Source: Nocardia higoensis NBRC 100133 (GTDB lineage Bacteria > Actinomycetota > Actinomycetes > Mycobacteriales > Mycobacteriaceae). From it: a DNA stretch of 64,000 nt. Position 1 is the first letter of the stretch, and each line of letters opens with the position of its first letter. This document shows, piece after piece, positions 1-10,810 of this stretch. The translations under genes and the position numbers were made by a program. The stretch covers positions 1-64,000 of the forward strand of contig NZ_BAGA01000044.1 in assembly GCF_000308595.1 (NCBI RefSeq), written 5' to 3'. The notes below the pieces were generated by a model. That model was not told the DNA's origin. It saw only the letters and a list, made by a program, of their open reading frames with translations, and ran no database searches.

Positions 1-426
1 GACGGCGCGGCCGCGGTGGTCGTGATGAGCAAGGAGAAGGCCCAGCAACTCGGCCTGAGCTGGATCGCCGAGATCGGCGCGGCGGGCGTGGTGGCCGGTC
101 CGGACTCGACGCTGCAGGACCAGCCCGCCAATGCCATCGCCAAGGCCTGCGCGAAGCAGGGCATCTCGCCCGCGGATCTGGATCTGGTGGAGATCAACGA
201 GGCGTTCGCGGCGGTCGGCATCGCCTCGACCCGCAAGCTGGGCATCGATCCGGCGAAGGTGAACGTCAACGGCGGCGCGATCGCCATCGGGCACCCGCTC
301 GGCATGTCCGGCGCGCGCATCCTGCTGCACCTGGCGCTGGAGCTGAAGCGTCGCGGCGGCGGCATCGGCGCGGCCGCGCTGTGCGGTGGCGGCGGGCAGG
401 GCGACGCCCTGATCGTCAAGGTCTAG
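1..426 (+). CDS. Acetyl-CoA C-acetyltransferase (thiolase), 3' end only
   Basis: This is the C-terminal 141 residues of a thiolase; the 5' end lies outside the window. Thiolases condense or cleave acyl-CoAs through a Cys nucleophile and a His/Cys acid-base pair. The fragment shows the family motifs [20 protein letters not shown] (catalytic His) and CGGGGQGDA (catalytic Cys near the end). The ending is normal for a biosynthetic/degradative acetoacetyl-CoA thiolase. It occupies the position of Rv1323 (fadA4) beside a VOC-protein gene in mycobacteria, which supports orthology. Substrate chain length cannot be told from the fragment. Confidence 0.93.
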   Translation, partial: DGAAAVVVMSKEKAQQLGLSWIAEIGAAGVVAGPDSTLQDQPANAIAKACAKQGISPADLDLVEINEAFAAVGIASTRKLGIDPAKVNVNGGAIAIGHPLGMSGARILLHLALELKRRGGGIGAAALCGGGGQGDALIVKV

Positions 427-436
427 TTGTGATGTC

Positions 437-464
437 CGAGGACGTCGGTTCCACGGCGTCCTCG
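437..464 (+). terminator. Hairpin terminator after the thiolase gene
   Basis: A perfect 8-bp inverted repeat, CGAGGACG / CGTCCTCG with a 12-nt loop, starts 10 bp past the thiolase stop. There is no U-tract, as is usual for high-GC actinobacterial terminators. The rest of the gap to the VOC gene (465-650) shows no convincing gene. Confidence 0.5.
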
Positions 465-650
465 CAGGTGAGCTGCTGCGGGATCGGGTCGAGCGGCTTC
501 GGTGGCCGGTCGGACACGATGCGGTGGTCGCTGCCGGAGGTCCGGCTGATGGGTGGCCGGCCTCCGCGGGTGGCGCTCCTGGACTCGGCGGCCGCGTTCA
601 CCGGGAGTCCGGGGATCTCGGGGCTCCCGCGTGCGCGGCTGTGCGTGGCG

Positions 651-1049
651 TCAGCGTGCGAACTTCTCGATGGCCTCCGGGGTGACGGGGGTGAAGAAGT
701 TGACGAGGTTGCCGTCGGGATCGCGGAACAGCAGCGACCGGTTGCCCCAGGGCATCGTGGTGGGCTCGTTGACGAAGTCGGTGACGAAGCTGGTCAGGTT
801 CTGGTGAACGCGGTCCACGTCGTCGACGAGGAACTCGGTGATCACGCTGTGGTTGTCCGCCGGGCGGGCAGAGCCCGGGGCGAACAGCGGGACGGTGCGG
901 GTGCCGGCGATCGCGAGGGTTGCGCCCGTGGTCTCGAGTTCGGCGAAGTCCTCGGTGGCCCACGTCGCCTGCATCCCTGTGGCTCGCTCGTAGAACTCGA
1001 CGAGGCGTGCGACGTCGCTGGTGATGATGCGGATCGAGACGAAGTCCAT
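651..1049 (-). CDS. VOC-superfamily (glyoxalase/bleomycin-resistance fold) protein
   Basis: A 132-residue single-domain VOC protein. These proteins pair two beta-alpha-beta-beta-beta units to hold a metal and act as glyoxalases, dioxygenases, epimerases or drug-binding proteins. The N-terminal unit (about 1-55) and the C-terminal unit, with the typical end FRDPDGNLVNFF, are visible. The ATG at 1049 is chosen because AAGGAG lies 6 nt upstream; an in-frame start 33 nt earlier lacks this. It is divergent from a WYL regulator whose candidate operator sits between them, so that regulator probably controls it. The substrate is unknown. Confidence 0.82.
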   Translation of the reverse strand: MDFVSIRIITSDVARLVEFYERATGMQATWATEDFAELETTGATLAIAGTRTVPLFAPGSARPADNHSVITEFLVDDVDRVHQNLTSFVTDFVNEPTTMPWGNRSLLFRDPDGNLVNFFTPVTPEAIEKFAR

Positions 1050-1121
1050 GGGAATCTCCTTGGCTGTGCTGGAAGCGTGCACCTCGCAGGCTAGGAGAAA
1101 TAGCGGACAGAATCGGTCCTG

Positions 1122-1143
1122 TATTCGCGTTAGGCTGCGAATA
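1122..1143. promoter_or_regulatory. Inverted-repeat operator candidate between VOC and WYL genes
   Basis: TATTCGC and GCGAATA form a perfect 7-bp inverted repeat with an 8-nt spacer. The right arm ends on the first base of the WYL-regulator ATG. The placement suggests autorepression of the regulator and control of the divergent VOC gene. Confidence 0.5.
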
Positions 1144-2132
1144 TGCCACGACCCACCGGCCGCGTGCTGACACTCCTGGAGTTGCTGCAGTCGGGCGGCA
1201 CCCGGACGGTGGCCGAGCTCGCCGACCGTCTCGGCGTCGAAGGGCGCACTGTGCGCCGGTATGTGGACCAGCTGATCGACCTGGACGTGCCCGTGGAGTC
1301 GGTGCGCGGTCGCTACGGCGGGTACCGGCTGGCTCCCGGGTACCGCTTGCCTCCGCTCATGCTCAGCGACGACGAGGCGCTGGCCGTGCTGCTCGGCCTG
1401 GTCGCCGGCCGCCGGGCAGGGCTGACGACGACGGAGCGCACGGCAAACGAGACGGCGTCAGCGAAGATCCGGCGGGTGTTGCCCAAGCACATCGCCCGCC
1501 GGCTCGACACACTGCTGGAAGCTCTCGCCTTCACGGATCAGCCCGGCGAGTTGGACCACCCGGACGCCGGGCTCCTGCTCACCATCGCCGATGCGGTGCG
1601 CCACCGCCGACCGGTCTCGGTCCGCTACACCGACCGCGACGGACGGCGCAGCGAACGCACCCTGCACGCGTACGGGATCGTCGCCCATGCGGGCCGGTGG
1701 TACGTGACGGGCAAGGACGCCCAGGTCGACGAGGACCGAACCTTCCGGCTCGATCGCATCGCAGACGCGCGGACCCTGCCCGGCTCATTCGAAGCGCCCG
1801 TTGGTCCCGGTCCGGCACAGCGGGTGTTGTCAGGATTCGCCACGGCCGAGTACCGGCATGAGGTGACCTTGCGGATCCACGGGACAGTGGAGCAGATCCG
1901 CGCGCACCTCCCCGCCGGCGTCGCGAGCCTGGCGGAGCCCGACCCCGCGGCCGGCCAGGACCCGGCAGCCGAGCACTGGCTGCGCGTCGAGCTACGGGCG
2001 CAGCAGCTCGACTGGTTGCCTCGGATACTCGCCTCACTCGACCGGCCGTTCGTCATCGAGCGCCCCGATGAACTACGCGACCTCGTCATCGCCCTCGCCG
2101 ATCGCCTCACGTCCTACGCCCGCCAAGCCTGA
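1143..2132 (+). CDS. WYL-domain transcriptional regulator with N-terminal HTH
   Basis: A 329-residue regulator. Residues about 5-60 form a DeoR-like winged helix (HTH-11: LTLLELLQSGGTRTVAELADRLGV). Residues about 140-220 are a WYL domain (AYGIVAHAGRWYVTGKD), followed by a C-terminal WCX region (about 230-325). WYL domains bind ligands or nucleic acid and tune the HTH. It is transcribed away from a VOC-protein gene across a 93-bp gap holding a 7-bp inverted repeat, a common arrangement in which the regulator controls the enzyme and itself. The inducer is unknown. The ATG has no clear SD and the transcript may be nearly leaderless. Confidence 0.88.
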   Translation: MPRPTGRVLTLLELLQSGGTRTVAELADRLGVEGRTVRRYVDQLIDLDVPVESVRGRYGGYRLAPGYRLPPLMLSDDEALAVLLGLVAGRRAGLTTTERTANETASAKIRRVLPKHIARRLDTLLEALAFTDQPGELDHPDAGLLLTIADAVRHRRPVSVRYTDRDGRRSERTLHAYGIVAHAGRWYVTGKDAQVDEDRTFRLDRIADARTLPGSFEAPVGPGPAQRVLSGFATAEYRHEVTLRIHGTVEQIRAHLPAGVASLAEPDPAAGQDPAAEHWLRVELRAQQLDWLPRILASLDRPFVIERPDELRDLVIALADRLTSYARQA

Positions 2133-2262
2133 CGGCGAGGAACCGGTGCCATGAGACGGCACATCTGGTCCGGCAGCCGGTCGCGCCGGGCAGATGTCCG
2201 TTCTGTCCGGTGTGACCGGTACGACTACGACCGTACGTAGTTGATACGGCACAATGGTGGCC

Positions 2263-2658
2263 ATGGCCTCTTTCGACCCGCGCACCGTCGCCGGTAGGTT
2301 CCGCTTGTTCGCCGTTCTCGAAGCCGTGTCCTGGGCAGGTCTGCTCATCGGCATGGCCTTCAAGTACCTGCCTGCCGAGGGCAACGAGATCGGCGTGAAG
2401 ATCTTCGGCCCGACGCACGGCGCCGTCTTCGTGCTGTTCCTGCTCACCACGCTGCTCACGGCGCGCGAGTTCGAGTGGAACTGGAAGACCACCATCCTCG
2501 CGCTGCTGTCGAGCATCCCGCCGTTCTTCACGGTGGCGTTCGAAGTGTGGGCCCAGCGAACCGGCAAGCTCGAAGCGCCCGCCGGGGCGAATTCCGGCAA
2601 CGCGGCTGGTGGCTTCGTCGGGTCCGCCACCTCGCTCGCCAAAAGCGTGTCCGACTGA
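2263..2658 (+). CDS. DUF3817 integral membrane protein
   Basis: A 131-residue membrane protein with the DUF3817 pattern: a start like GRFRLFAVLEAVSWAGLLIGMAFKY, a central KIFGPTHGAVFVLFL segment and a third hydrophobic stretch (ILALLSSIPPFFTVAFEVW). Three membrane segments are likely. A second family member is at 27413-27796. The function is unknown. ATG 2263 is preferred over ATG 2254 because GGTGG precedes it. A tract just upstream (2230-2250) has promoter-like A/T bases. Confidence 0.8.
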   Translation: MASFDPRTVAGRFRLFAVLEAVSWAGLLIGMAFKYLPAEGNEIGVKIFGPTHGAVFVLFLLTTLLTAREFEWNWKTTILALLSSIPPFFTVAFEVWAQRTGKLEAPAGANSGNAAGGFVGSATSLAKSVSD

Positions 2659-2709
2659 TCCATCAGGTCGTCTGCCCCGCACCCGCCTCTTCGTGACAAA
2701 CTGGGAACC

Positions 2710-3615
2710 GTGACTCGACCAGCCGCACGTCGTCCTTCGCCAGCAGTCGCCGCCGCCATGTCCGGAGCGGTCGACCTGTCCAGCCTGAAGCAGCCGCCCG
2801 CCGCCTCCGGAGCCACCGGTGGGGCGCCCGGCGGTGACTACGCCGTCTCGGAAGTCGATTTCGAAGCCAAGGTGCTGCACCGCTCCATGCAGGTGCCGGT
2901 GGTCGTCGCGCTCTACTCCCAGCGCAGTCCCGGCAGTGTCGAGCTGGTGCGGACGCTGCAGCGCCTGGTCGAGGCCGACGGCGGTTCCTGGGCGCTGGCC
3001 GCGGTGGAGGCCGAAGCCAATATGCGCATCGCCCAGGCGCTGCGGGTGCAGGGCATCCCCACCGTGATCGCGATCGCCGCGGGTCAGCCGCTGGCCGATT
3101 TCGAGGGCGCGCAGCCCGAGGCCCAGGTACGCCAGTGGCTCGACGCGGTGGTCGACGCCGTGGCGGGCAAGCTCGAGGGCGGCCCGGCCGAAGCGCACGA
3201 GCAGGAGGATCCCCGTTTCGTCGCCGCCGAGGACGCGCTCGAGCGCGGCGACTTCGAGGCCGCGGAGGCCGCCTACGAGGCGATCCTCGCCGCCGAGCCG
3301 GACAACACCGAGGCCAAGGCCGCGCTGCGACAGCTGAAGTTCCTGGCCAGGGCGCAGCAGGTGCCCGAGTCGGCGATCGAGACCGCCGACGCCGATCCGG
3401 GCAATGTGGACGCCGCCATTGCCGCGGCCGATCTGGAACTGCTCGGCCAGCAGCCGGAAGCGGCTTTCGATCGGCTGATCGCGGTGGTCAAGCGGACCGC
3501 GGGCGACGACCGCACCAAGGCGCGCACCCACCTGCTCGAACTGTTCGAGCTCTTCGATCAGGCCGAACCCTTCGTGGTGGCGGCTCGTCGCAGGCTCGCG
3601 GCGGCGCTGTACTGA
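2710..3615 (+). CDS. Thioredoxin-like/TPR co-chaperone (YbbN/CnoX type)
   Basis: A 301-residue protein: a low-complexity N-terminus, a thioredoxin fold (about 45-155) and a tetratricopeptide region (about 165-300, with the repeat VAAEDALERGDFEAAEAAYEAIL and similar helices). The CxxC redox motif is absent: the strand ends ALYSQRSPGS, so it cannot catalyse thiol-disulfide exchange at that site. This matches the YbbN/CnoX group of holdase-like co-chaperones and mycobacterial Rv1324. GTG is the start. It converges on glgB across a strong hairpin. Confidence 0.87.
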   Translation: MTRPAARRPSPAVAAAMSGAVDLSSLKQPPAASGATGGAPGGDYAVSEVDFEAKVLHRSMQVPVVVALYSQRSPGSVELVRTLQRLVEADGGSWALAAVEAEANMRIAQALRVQGIPTVIAIAAGQPLADFEGAQPEAQVRQWLDAVVDAVAGKLEGGPAEAHEQEDPRFVAAEDALERGDFEAAEAAYEAILAAEPDNTEAKAALRQLKFLARAQQVPESAIETADADPGNVDAAIAAADLELLGQQPEAAFDRLIAVVKRTAGDDRTKARTHLLELFELFDQAEPFVVAARRRLAAALY

Positions 3616-3672
3616 TCACCGCTCGAGCGGATCGCCCTCGGCGGGCCGATCGCATCGCGGCAATCCGTGCAC

Positions 3673-3709
3673 GATCCGGCAGGACCGAAACTTTCGGCCC
3701 TGCCGGATC
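3673..3709. terminator. Bidirectional hairpin terminator between the TPR protein gene and glgB
   Basis: An 11-bp perfect stem, GATCCGGCAGG / CCTGCCGGATC, encloses a further 6-bp stem CCGAAA/TTTCGG with one mismatch between them and a very short loop. It lies between convergent genes and probably ends both transcripts. Confidence 0.75.
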
Positions 3710-3763
3710 TGTGTCCGGGGCCGGATATGCGAGGCGGCGTCGAACCGAGGACGTCGCGGGGGA

Positions 3764-6073
3764 TCAGATGTGCGGACCGGCCAGCCAGACGGCGGTGTTC
3801 GGCGCGAGGGCGACGGTCGCCGAGTACGGACGCCCGTGCCGGCGGACCTCCTCGGTGTGCACCGCGCCGAGGTTGCCGATGCCCGAGCCGCCGTATTCGA
3901 CGGCATCGGTATTGAGCACCTCGGTCCACTCGCCCGCGACCGGCAGGCCGAGCCGGTACTCGCCGTGCGTGGAGCCGGAGAAATTGAACACGCAGGCCAG
4001 TACCGAGCCGTCGGAGCCGTAGCGCAGGAAGGCGAGGACATTGCGCTCGCGGTCGTCGGCCTCGATCCAGGCGTAGCCGCCGGGGGTGGTGTCCTGGCTC
4101 CACAGCGCGGGGGTGGCCCGGTAGACGCGGTTGAGGTCGCGCACCGTCGTGGCGATGCCGCGATGCAGGGGGTTGCCGAGTTCTTCCCAGTCCAGGCCGC
4201 GATCGTGGGACCACTCCCGGAACTGGCCGAAATCCTGGCCCATGAACAGCAGTTGCTTGCCGGGATGGGCCCACATGTAGGCCAGCAGCGCCCGCACGCC
4301 CGCGGCCTTGGCGAAGTCGTCGCCGGGCATCCGGCTCCACAGCGTGCCCTTGCCGTGCACCACCTCGTCGTGGCTGATGGGCAGCACGTAGTTCTCGCTC
4401 CACGCGTAGACCATGGAGAAGGTGATCTCGTGGTGGTGGTAGGCCCGGTGGATCGGGTCGCGCCCGAGGAAGCCCAGGGTGTCGTGCATCCAGCCCATGT
4501 TCCACTTCATCGTGAAACCGAGACCGCCGACATCGGCGCCGCGGGTCACGCCCGGCCAGGTGGTGGATTCCTCGGCGATGGTGACCACGCCCGGATGTGC
4601 TCGATGCACGACCTCGTTGAGTTCGCGCAGGAAGGCGACCGCTTCCAGGTTCTCCCGGCCGCCGTGGACGTTCGGTTCCCAGTCGCCGCCGCGTGAGTAG
4701 TCCAGGTAGAGCATCGAGGCGACGGCGTCCACCCGCAGGCCGTCGATGTGGAACTCCTCGATCCAGTAGCGCGCGTTGGCGATGAGGAAGTTGCGGACCT
4801 CGTTGCGGCCGAAGTCGAAGACGTAGGTGCCCCAGTCGGGTTGCTCGCCGCGGCGTGGGTCGGCGTGCTCGTAGAGCGGGGTGCCGTCGAAGCGGGCCAG
4901 CGCCCACTCGTCGCGCGGGAAGTGCGCGGGAACCCAATCGAGCAGCACGCCGATGCCCGCGCCGTGCAGGTGGTCGACGAAGGCGCGGAAATCGTCGGGG
5001 GTGCCGAAACGCGCGGTCGGGGCGTAGTAGGAGGTGACCTGGTAGCCCCAGGAACCGCCGAACGGGTGCTCGGCGACGGGCAGCAGTTCGACGTGGGTGT
5101 AGCCGGCCTCGCGGACGTAGTCGGCCAGTTGCCGCGCCAGTTCCCGGTAATCCAGCCCGGCCCGCCAGGAGCCCAGGTGCACTTCGTAGACGCTCATCGG
5201 CGATCGGGTGGGATCGGCGGCCGCGCGTCGGGCCAGCCACTGTTCGTCGTGCCAGGCGTAGCTGCTCTCGGTGACGACGGAGGCGGTGCGCGGCGGGACC
5301 TCGGTGGCGAAGGCGAGCGGGTCGGCGTGGTCCACGGCGCGACCGTCCGCGCCGTGCACCCGGTACTTGTACTTGGTGCCGGGACCGGCGCCGGGGACGA
5401 ACACCTCCCAGACGCCCGAGGTGCCCAGCGCGCGCAGCGGAGCGGTGTGCCCGCTCCAGCCGTCGAAGTCGCCGAACACGGTGACGCCGCGGGCATTCGG
5501 GGCCCACACCGCGAAGGAGGTGCCCGATACCGGGCCGTCGAGGGTGTCGTAGTGGCGTGGATGCGCGCCGAGCACCTGCCAGAGATGCTCATGGCGGCCG
5601 GCGCCGATCAGGTGCAGGTCGAACTCGCCGAGCGTGGGCAGGAAGCGGTAGCCGTCGGCGGCGACGACGACCGGGCCGCCGGGGTAGGTCGTGACGACCC
5701 GGTAGTCCATCAGCTCGGGGTAGGGCAGGACGGCGGCGAACATGTCGTAGCCGAGGAACTCGAGCGGATGGTCGACGCCGCCGACGCGCACGTGGACCGA
5801 CTCGGCGTGCGGGCGCAGCACCCGGACCACGGTGCCGCCGGGGTGCGGATGCGCGCCGAGCACGGTGTGCGGATCGCGGTGCGTGCCCGCCGCCAGCAGC
5901 ATGAGGTCGCGGGTCTCGATCAGCGGCCCGCCCCGATCAGGTGGCAATGCGCCGGCGCGCCCGGAGTTCTCGGCAGCGCCGCCGCTCGTGCCGGAGCCGG
6001 TGTCGCCCGCGGCCGGCGCGCCGCCACGGGTGGCCGGTGTCGTCGTCTCCGGGTCGGGCTCCTTGGCGCTCAT
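3764..6073 (-). CDS. glgB: 1,4-alpha-glucan branching enzyme GlgB
   Basis: A 769-residue GH13_9 enzyme that makes alpha-1,6 branches in glycogen and glycogen-like glucans. After a Thr/Ala/Gly-rich leader of about 50 residues come the N-terminal CBM48-type domains ([31 protein letters not shown]) and the catalytic barrel with YEVHLGSW, the nucleophile region [19 protein letters not shown], the acid/base region [12 protein letters not shown] and [11 protein letters not shown]. The ATG at 6073 overlaps the glgE stop (ATGA), so the two are translationally coupled, as in the mycobacterial Rv1326c-Rv1327c pair. Together they make and branch alpha-glucan. Confidence 0.97.
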   Translation of the reverse strand: MSAKEPDPETTTPATRGGAPAAGDTGSGTSGGAAENSGRAGALPPDRGGPLIETRDLMLLAAGTHRDPHTVLGAHPHPGGTVVRVLRPHAESVHVRVGGVDHPLEFLGYDMFAAVLPYPELMDYRVVTTYPGGPVVVAADGYRFLPTLGEFDLHLIGAGRHEHLWQVLGAHPRHYDTLDGPVSGTSFAVWAPNARGVTVFGDFDGWSGHTAPLRALGTSGVWEVFVPGAGPGTKYKYRVHGADGRAVDHADPLAFATEVPPRTASVVTESSYAWHDEQWLARRAAADPTRSPMSVYEVHLGSWRAGLDYRELARQLADYVREAGYTHVELLPVAEHPFGGSWGYQVTSYYAPTARFGTPDDFRAFVDHLHGAGIGVLLDWVPAHFPRDEWALARFDGTPLYEHADPRRGEQPDWGTYVFDFGRNEVRNFLIANARYWIEEFHIDGLRVDAVASMLYLDYSRGGDWEPNVHGGRENLEAVAFLRELNEVVHRAHPGVVTIAEESTTWPGVTRGADVGGLGFTMKWNMGWMHDTLGFLGRDPIHRAYHHHEITFSMVYAWSENYVLPISHDEVVHGKGTLWSRMPGDDFAKAAGVRALLAYMWAHPGKQLLFMGQDFGQFREWSHDRGLDWEELGNPLHRGIATTVRDLNRVYRATPALWSQDTTPGGYAWIEADDRERNVLAFLRYGSDGSVLACVFNFSGSTHGEYRLGLPVAGEWTEVLNTDAVEYGGSGIGNLGAVHTEEVRRHGRPYSATVALAPNTAVWLAGPHI

Positions 6074-8073
6074 CGCAAACTCCTCCGGTAGGCCAGTGCG
6101 GCACGGGCTGCGGCGGGAACGGGCGGCAGGGCGACGATGTGCGCGACCGACCGAGCCGGCTCCAGACGCACCCAATTGTGCTGGCCCCAGTGCCATTCCT
6201 CGCCGCTGACCTCGTCGCGCACCACCGGATGGTCGTGCCATTCGCGGCCGATGGCGGGCAGGTCGAGGGAGAGGAAGCCCTCCTCGGCGCCGTAGGGGTT
6301 CAGGTTGACGACGACCAGAACCGCGTCGCCGCCGATCGGATCGAACTTGGAGTAGGCGATCAGGGCGTCGTTGTCCACGTGGTGGAAGTTCAGGCAGCGC
6401 AACTGCTGCAGCGCGGGGTGTGCGCGGCGGATCTCGTTGAGCCGGGTCAGCCAGGGCTCGAGTGATTCCCCGCGCTCGAGCGCGCCGGCGAAATCGCGCG
6501 GGCGCAGCTGGTACTTCTCCGAGTCCAGGTACTCCTCGCTGCCCGGTCGCACGGCCTGGTGCTCGAAGAGCTCGTACCCGGAGTAGACGCCCCAGGTGGG
6601 GGCCAGGGTCGCGGCGAGTACCGCGCGGATGGCGAACATGCCGGGGCCGCCGTGCTGCAGGCTCTCGTGCAGGATGTCGGGGGTGTTCACGAACAGGTTC
6701 GGCCGGGCCTCGTCGGCCTTGGCGGCCAGTTCGTTGCCGAACTCGGTGAGCTCCCACTTGGCCACGCGCCAGGTGAAATAGGTGTAGGACTGGCTGAATC
6801 CGCGCCGGGCCAGACCGTAGAGACGGGCCGGGCGGGTGAACGCCTCGGAGAGGAAGATCACTTCCGGGTTCTCCTTGCGCACCGCGGCGATCAGCCACTC
6901 CCAGAAGTCGGCGGGCTTGGTGTGCGGGTTGTCGACGCGGAAGATCTTCACGCCCAGCCCGATCCAGTGCCGCACGACCCGCAGGATCTCGGCGTAGAGG
7001 CCGTCCGGGTCGTTGTCGAAGTCGATCGGGTAGATGTCCTGGTACTTCTTGGGCGGATTCTCGGCGTAGGCGATGGTGCCGTCGGGCAGGGTGGTGAACC
7101 ACTCCGGGTGCTGTGTCACCCACGGGTGGTCGGGCGCGCACTGCAGGGCCAGGTCGAGGGCGACCTCCAGGCCGAGCTGCTCGGCCGCGGTGACGAATTC
7201 CGCGAAGTCCGCCTCGGTGCCCAGCGCCGGATGCACGGCGTCGTGGCCGCCGTGCTTCGAGCCGATCGCCCACGGGGAACCGACATCTCCGGGAGCGGCG
7301 ACCAGGGAGTTGTTGGGCCCCTTGCGGTTCACCTCGCCGATCGGATGGATCGGCGGCAGGTACACCACGTCGAAACCCATGCCGGCGATGCGCGGCAGTT
7401 CGGCGGCGGCGGTGGCGAAGGTGCCGTGTACGGGCTCGCCCTGGGCATCGCGGCCGCCGGTGGAGCGCGGGAAGAACTCGTACCAGGAGCCGAAGAGCGC
7501 GCGCGTGCGCTCGACCTGGACGTGATGGGCCGGGCCCCGGGTCACCAGCTCGCGCAGCGGGCTCACCCGCAGGATCTCGGCGATCTCCTCGGCGAAGGCG
7601 GGCGCGACCCGGGCGGGCAGCTGGTCGTCGCTGCGCAGCGCCGTCGCGACCGCGCGCAGCTTCTCGAACTCCGCCTTGCGCACCGACTGGGCGACACGCT
7701 CGAACAGCCGCGCCCCGATCTCGAGGTCGTTGGCCAGGTCGGCGGCGCTCTGGCCGACGGCGAGCTTGGCCTCCACCGCGTGCCGCCAGGTCGCGATCGG
7801 ATCGCTCCAGCCCTCGACGCGCACGGTCCACAGCCCCGGTGCGTTCGGGACGAAGACGGCGTCGAACACGTCGGGCTCGGCGGCGGGCGTCATCCTGATG
7901 CGGGTCGGCCGGTTCGCGCCGGGGGCGCGCACGGTCAGGTTCGCCGAGACGGCGTCGTGTCCCTCGCGCCACACCACGGCGCGCACCGGGAACACCTCGC
8001 CCACCACAGCCTTGGCCGGGCGGCCGCCGGGGATCGAGGGGGCAGTGTCATCGATGGCGATGCGGCCGGTCAC
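6070..8073 (-). CDS. glgE: Alpha-1,4-glucan:maltose-1-phosphate maltosyltransferase GlgE
   Basis: A 667-residue GH13_3 enzyme that extends alpha-1,4-glucan with maltose-1-phosphate made from trehalose. Visible features are the N-terminal beta-sandwich with [20 protein letters not shown], the helical S domain, and the barrel with [11 protein letters not shown], the nucleophile region [16 protein letters not shown] and the acid/base region [15 protein letters not shown] 8073 is chosen because AGTAGG lies 9 nt upstream; GTG 8079 is the alternative. It is divergent from glgP with 111 bp between. The trehalose synthase and maltokinase partners are not in this window. Confidence 0.96.
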   Translation of the reverse strand: MTGRIAIDDTAPSIPGGRPAKAVVGEVFPVRAVVWREGHDAVSANLTVRAPGANRPTRIRMTPAAEPDVFDAVFVPNAPGLWTVRVEGWSDPIATWRHAVEAKLAVGQSAADLANDLEIGARLFERVAQSVRKAEFEKLRAVATALRSDDQLPARVAPAFAEEIAEILRVSPLRELVTRGPAHHVQVERTRALFGSWYEFFPRSTGGRDAQGEPVHGTFATAAAELPRIAGMGFDVVYLPPIHPIGEVNRKGPNNSLVAAPGDVGSPWAIGSKHGGHDAVHPALGTEADFAEFVTAAEQLGLEVALDLALQCAPDHPWVTQHPEWFTTLPDGTIAYAENPPKKYQDIYPIDFDNDPDGLYAEILRVVRHWIGLGVKIFRVDNPHTKPADFWEWLIAAVRKENPEVIFLSEAFTRPARLYGLARRGFSQSYTYFTWRVAKWELTEFGNELAAKADEARPNLFVNTPDILHESLQHGGPGMFAIRAVLAATLAPTWGVYSGYELFEHQAVRPGSEEYLDSEKYQLRPRDFAGALERGESLEPWLTRLNEIRRAHPALQQLRCLNFHHVDNDALIAYSKFDPIGGDAVLVVVNLNPYGAEEGFLSLDLPAIGREWHDHPVVRDEVSGEEWHWGQHNWVRLEPARSVAHIVALPPVPAAARAALAYRRSLR

Positions 8074-8184
8074 GTGCACCAACCTACTGGACGATCTTCG
8101 ACGACGACGGGTGTGGCTGTCGTGCCTGTTGAGGCGTTGTTTCGTGGTCGGCGCGGGTTCCGGGGTCCGTGTAGGGTACTGCCG

Positions 8185-10752
8185 GTGAAGGCATTGCGTC
8201 GGTTCACTGTCCGTGCTCATCTGCCCGAGCGTCTGGCGGCCCTGGGTGAGCTGTCCACGAATCTGCGGTGGTCCTGGCATCCGCCGACGCAGGACGTGTT
8301 CGCCGCGATCGACCCGCGGCTGTGGCGCGAGGTCGGCCACGACCCGGTGCGGATCCTCGGCGAGGTGCCCGCGGCCCGCCTCGACGAACTCGCCGCCGAT
8401 CCCGGTTTCCTCGCGCAGGTCGACGCCGCCGCCGCCGACCTGCGGGACTACCTGGGCGCGGCGACCTGGTTCCAGCGGCAGGGCCGCGAGGACGGGGTCT
8501 CGGGCATCGCCTATTTCTCGATGGAGTTCGGCGTCAGCGAAGTGCTGCCCAACTACTCCGGCGGCCTGGGCATCCTGGCGGGCGACCATCTCAAGGCCGC
8601 CTCCGACCTGGGCCTGCCGCTGATCGGCGTGGGACTGCTGTACCGCTCCGGCTACTTCCGGCAGTCGCTGTCGGCCGACGGCTGGCAGATCGAGCACTAT
8701 CCGTCGCTCGATCCGCAGGGGCTGCCGCTGCGCCTGCTGACCAGCGAGGGTTCGGCGGTGCTGGTGCACGTGGCCATGCCCGACGGCCGGGTGCTGCGCG
8801 CGCGGGTGTGGATCGCCCAAGTCGGCCGGGTGCCGCTGCTGCTGCTCGACTCCGATATCGCCGAGAACGACGCGGACCTGCGTGCGGTGACGGACCGGCT
8901 CTACGGCGGCGACCAGGATCATCGCATCAAGCAGGAGATCCTGGCCGGTATCGGCGGGGTGCGGGCGGTGCGTGCCTTCACCCGCGCCGAAGGGCTGCCG
9001 GATCCGGAGGTCTTCCACATGAACGAGGGCCACGCGGGCTTCCTCGGCGTGGAGCGCATCCGCGAGTACGTGGCGGGTGGGATGGATTTCGACACCGCGC
9101 TGACCGTGGTGCGGGCGGCGACGGTGTTCACCACGCACACCCCGGTGCCCGCGGGCATCGACCGGTTCCCGATGCCGATGGTGCGCCGCTACTTCGGCGG
9201 TGCGCACGGCGAGGCGGAATCGGCGTTGCTGCCCGGGCTTTCGGTTGACCGCATCCTGGCGCTCGGTCGCGAGGCGGATCCCTCGGTCTACAACATGGCG
9301 CACATGGGCCTGCGGCTGGCGCAGCGCGCCAACGGCGTCTCGCGTCTGCACGGCGAGGTGAGCCGGGGCATGTTCGCCGCGCTCTCACCGGGTTTCGATC
9401 CCGAGGAGGTGCCGATCGGCTCGGTCACCAACGGCGTGCACGCGCCCACCTGGGCGGCCAGGGAATGGGTGGAGAAGGCGCGCGAACTCGTCGGTCCCGA
9501 GCTGGCCGAGGAGGGGCGCGGCTGGGAGAAACTGCGCGAGATCGACCTCGGCGAGCTGTGGTCCACCCGCAACACCCTGCGCGCGACGCTGGTCGCGGAG
9601 GTACGGCGCCGGTTGCGCGCCTCGTGGCTCGAACGCGGCGCCGCCGAAGCCGAACTGGGCTGGATCGACGATGTCTTCGACCCGGACGTGCTCACCGTCG
9701 GCTTCGCGCGCCGGGTGCCGACCTACAAGCGGCTGACCCTGATGCTGCGCGATCCCGAGCGGCTGCGCGCGCTGCTGCTGGACCCGCAGCGTCCGGTGCA
9801 GCTGGTGGTCGCGGGCAAGAGCCACCCGGCCGACGACGGCGGCAAGGCGCTGATCCAGCAGGTCGTGCGCTTCGCCGACGATCCGGAGCTGCGCCATCGC
9901 ATCGTCTTCCTGCCCGACTACGACATGTCGATGGCCCGCTATCTGTACTGGGGTTGCGATGTGTGGCTGAACAATCCGCTGCGCCCGCTGGAGGCGTGCG
10001 GCACCTCGGGCATGAAGTCGGCGCTCAACGGCGGCCTCAACCTGTCCATCCGCGACGGCTGGTGGGACGAGATGTACGACGGCGAGAACGGCTGGGCGAT
10101 CCCCACCGCCGACGGCGTGCGTGACGAGCAACGCCGCGACGACCTCGAGGCGGGCGCGCTCTACGACCTGTTCGAGCGGGCAGTGGCTCCGCGTTTCTAC
10201 GATCGGGACGCCGCCGGGCTGCCGGTGCGCTGGGTGGAGATGGTGCGCCACACGCTGCAGACACTGGGGCCGAAGGTACCGGCCTCGCGCATGGTGCGCG
10301 ACTACGCCGTGGAGTACTACGCGCCGGCGGCGGCGGCGTACCGGCGGGTGAGCGCCGACGATTTCGCCGGGGCGCGCGCGCTCGCCGAGTACCGCAGACG
10401 GGTCGAGGGAGCCTGGGGTGCGATCAAAGTGGTGCAGGTGGACAGCGCGGGTCTGCCCGACACTCCGGTCATCGGCGCACCGCTGTCGCTGACCGCGCGG
10501 GTGGATCTGGGCGGTCTCGCGGTCGACGATGTGGTGGTGCAGGCGGTCCTGGGCCGGGTGACGGCGGGCGACGACCTCGGCGAGGTGACCACCGTCGAGA
10601 TGACGCACATCGGAAACGATTCCGGCACAGATGTTTTCACCGTGCAGACGCCGCTGTCGCTGTCGGGTGCGGTCGGCTACACGGTGCGGGTGCTGCCGCG
10701 TCACCCGTTGCTGGCCTCGGACGCCGAGCTGGGGCTGGTCGCCGCGCCCTGA
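8185..10752 (+). CDS. glgP: Alpha-glucan phosphorylase GlgP (GT35)
   Basis: An 855-residue PLP-dependent phosphorylase that releases glucose-1-phosphate from alpha-glucan. It has the actinobacterial form with a DUF3417-type N-terminus ([19 protein letters not shown]), [38 protein letters not shown] and the PLP-lysine segment [19 protein letters not shown]. The GTG at 8185 gives the usual N-terminus. It is divergent from glgE-glgB, so synthesis and breakdown genes share the 111-bp region 8074-8184. A nested hairpin follows the stop. Confidence 0.95.
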   Translation: MKALRRFTVRAHLPERLAALGELSTNLRWSWHPPTQDVFAAIDPRLWREVGHDPVRILGEVPAARLDELAADPGFLAQVDAAAADLRDYLGAATWFQRQGREDGVSGIAYFSMEFGVSEVLPNYSGGLGILAGDHLKAASDLGLPLIGVGLLYRSGYFRQSLSADGWQIEHYPSLDPQGLPLRLLTSEGSAVLVHVAMPDGRVLRARVWIAQVGRVPLLLLDSDIAENDADLRAVTDRLYGGDQDHRIKQEILAGIGGVRAVRAFTRAEGLPDPEVFHMNEGHAGFLGVERIREYVAGGMDFDTALTVVRAATVFTTHTPVPAGIDRFPMPMVRRYFGGAHGEAESALLPGLSVDRILALGREADPSVYNMAHMGLRLAQRANGVSRLHGEVSRGMFAALSPGFDPEEVPIGSVTNGVHAPTWAAREWVEKARELVGPELAEEGRGWEKLREIDLGELWSTRNTLRATLVAEVRRRLRASWLERGAAEAELGWIDDVFDPDVLTVGFARRVPTYKRLTLMLRDPERLRALLLDPQRPVQLVVAGKSHPADDGGKALIQQVVRFADDPELRHRIVFLPDYDMSMARYLYWGCDVWLNNPLRPLEACGTSGMKSALNGGLNLSIRDGWWDEMYDGENGWAIPTADGVRDEQRRDDLEAGALYDLFERAVAPRFYDRDAAGLPVRWVEMVRHTLQTLGPKVPASRMVRDYAVEYYAPAAAAYRRVSADDFAGARALAEYRRRVEGAWGAIKVVQVDSAGLPDTPVIGAPLSLTARVDLGGLAVDDVVVQAVLGRVTAGDDLGEVTTVEMTHIGNDSGTDVFTVQTPLSLSGAVGYTVRVLPRHPLLASDAELGLVAAP

Positions 10753-10768
10753 GCCAGTTCGCGACCGG

Positions 10769-10810
10769 CCGCATTCGTGATCGCCCTGGTGAGGGCCGTC
10801 ACGAGTGCGG
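10769..10810 (+). terminator. Nested hairpin terminator after glgP
   Basis: CCGCATTCGTGA pairs with TCACGAGTGCGG (one G-U-type mismatch), and inside it GCCCT pairs with AGGGC around a GGTG loop. It starts 17 bp past the glgP stop. It was considered as a purine riboswitch for the permease downstream, but it lies over 80 bp from that start and has no recognisable aptamer core. Confidence 0.55.

Noticed and set aside
416-601. 61-residue minus-strand frame after the thiolase gene
   Set aside because: No SD, low-complexity Arg/Pro content, and it covers the thiolase terminator hairpin.
3764-7972. Single 1,402-residue minus-strand protein covering glgB plus upstream DNA
   Set aside because: The upstream part is a frame-shifted reading of glgE; GlgB begins at ATG 6073, which overlaps the glgE stop.
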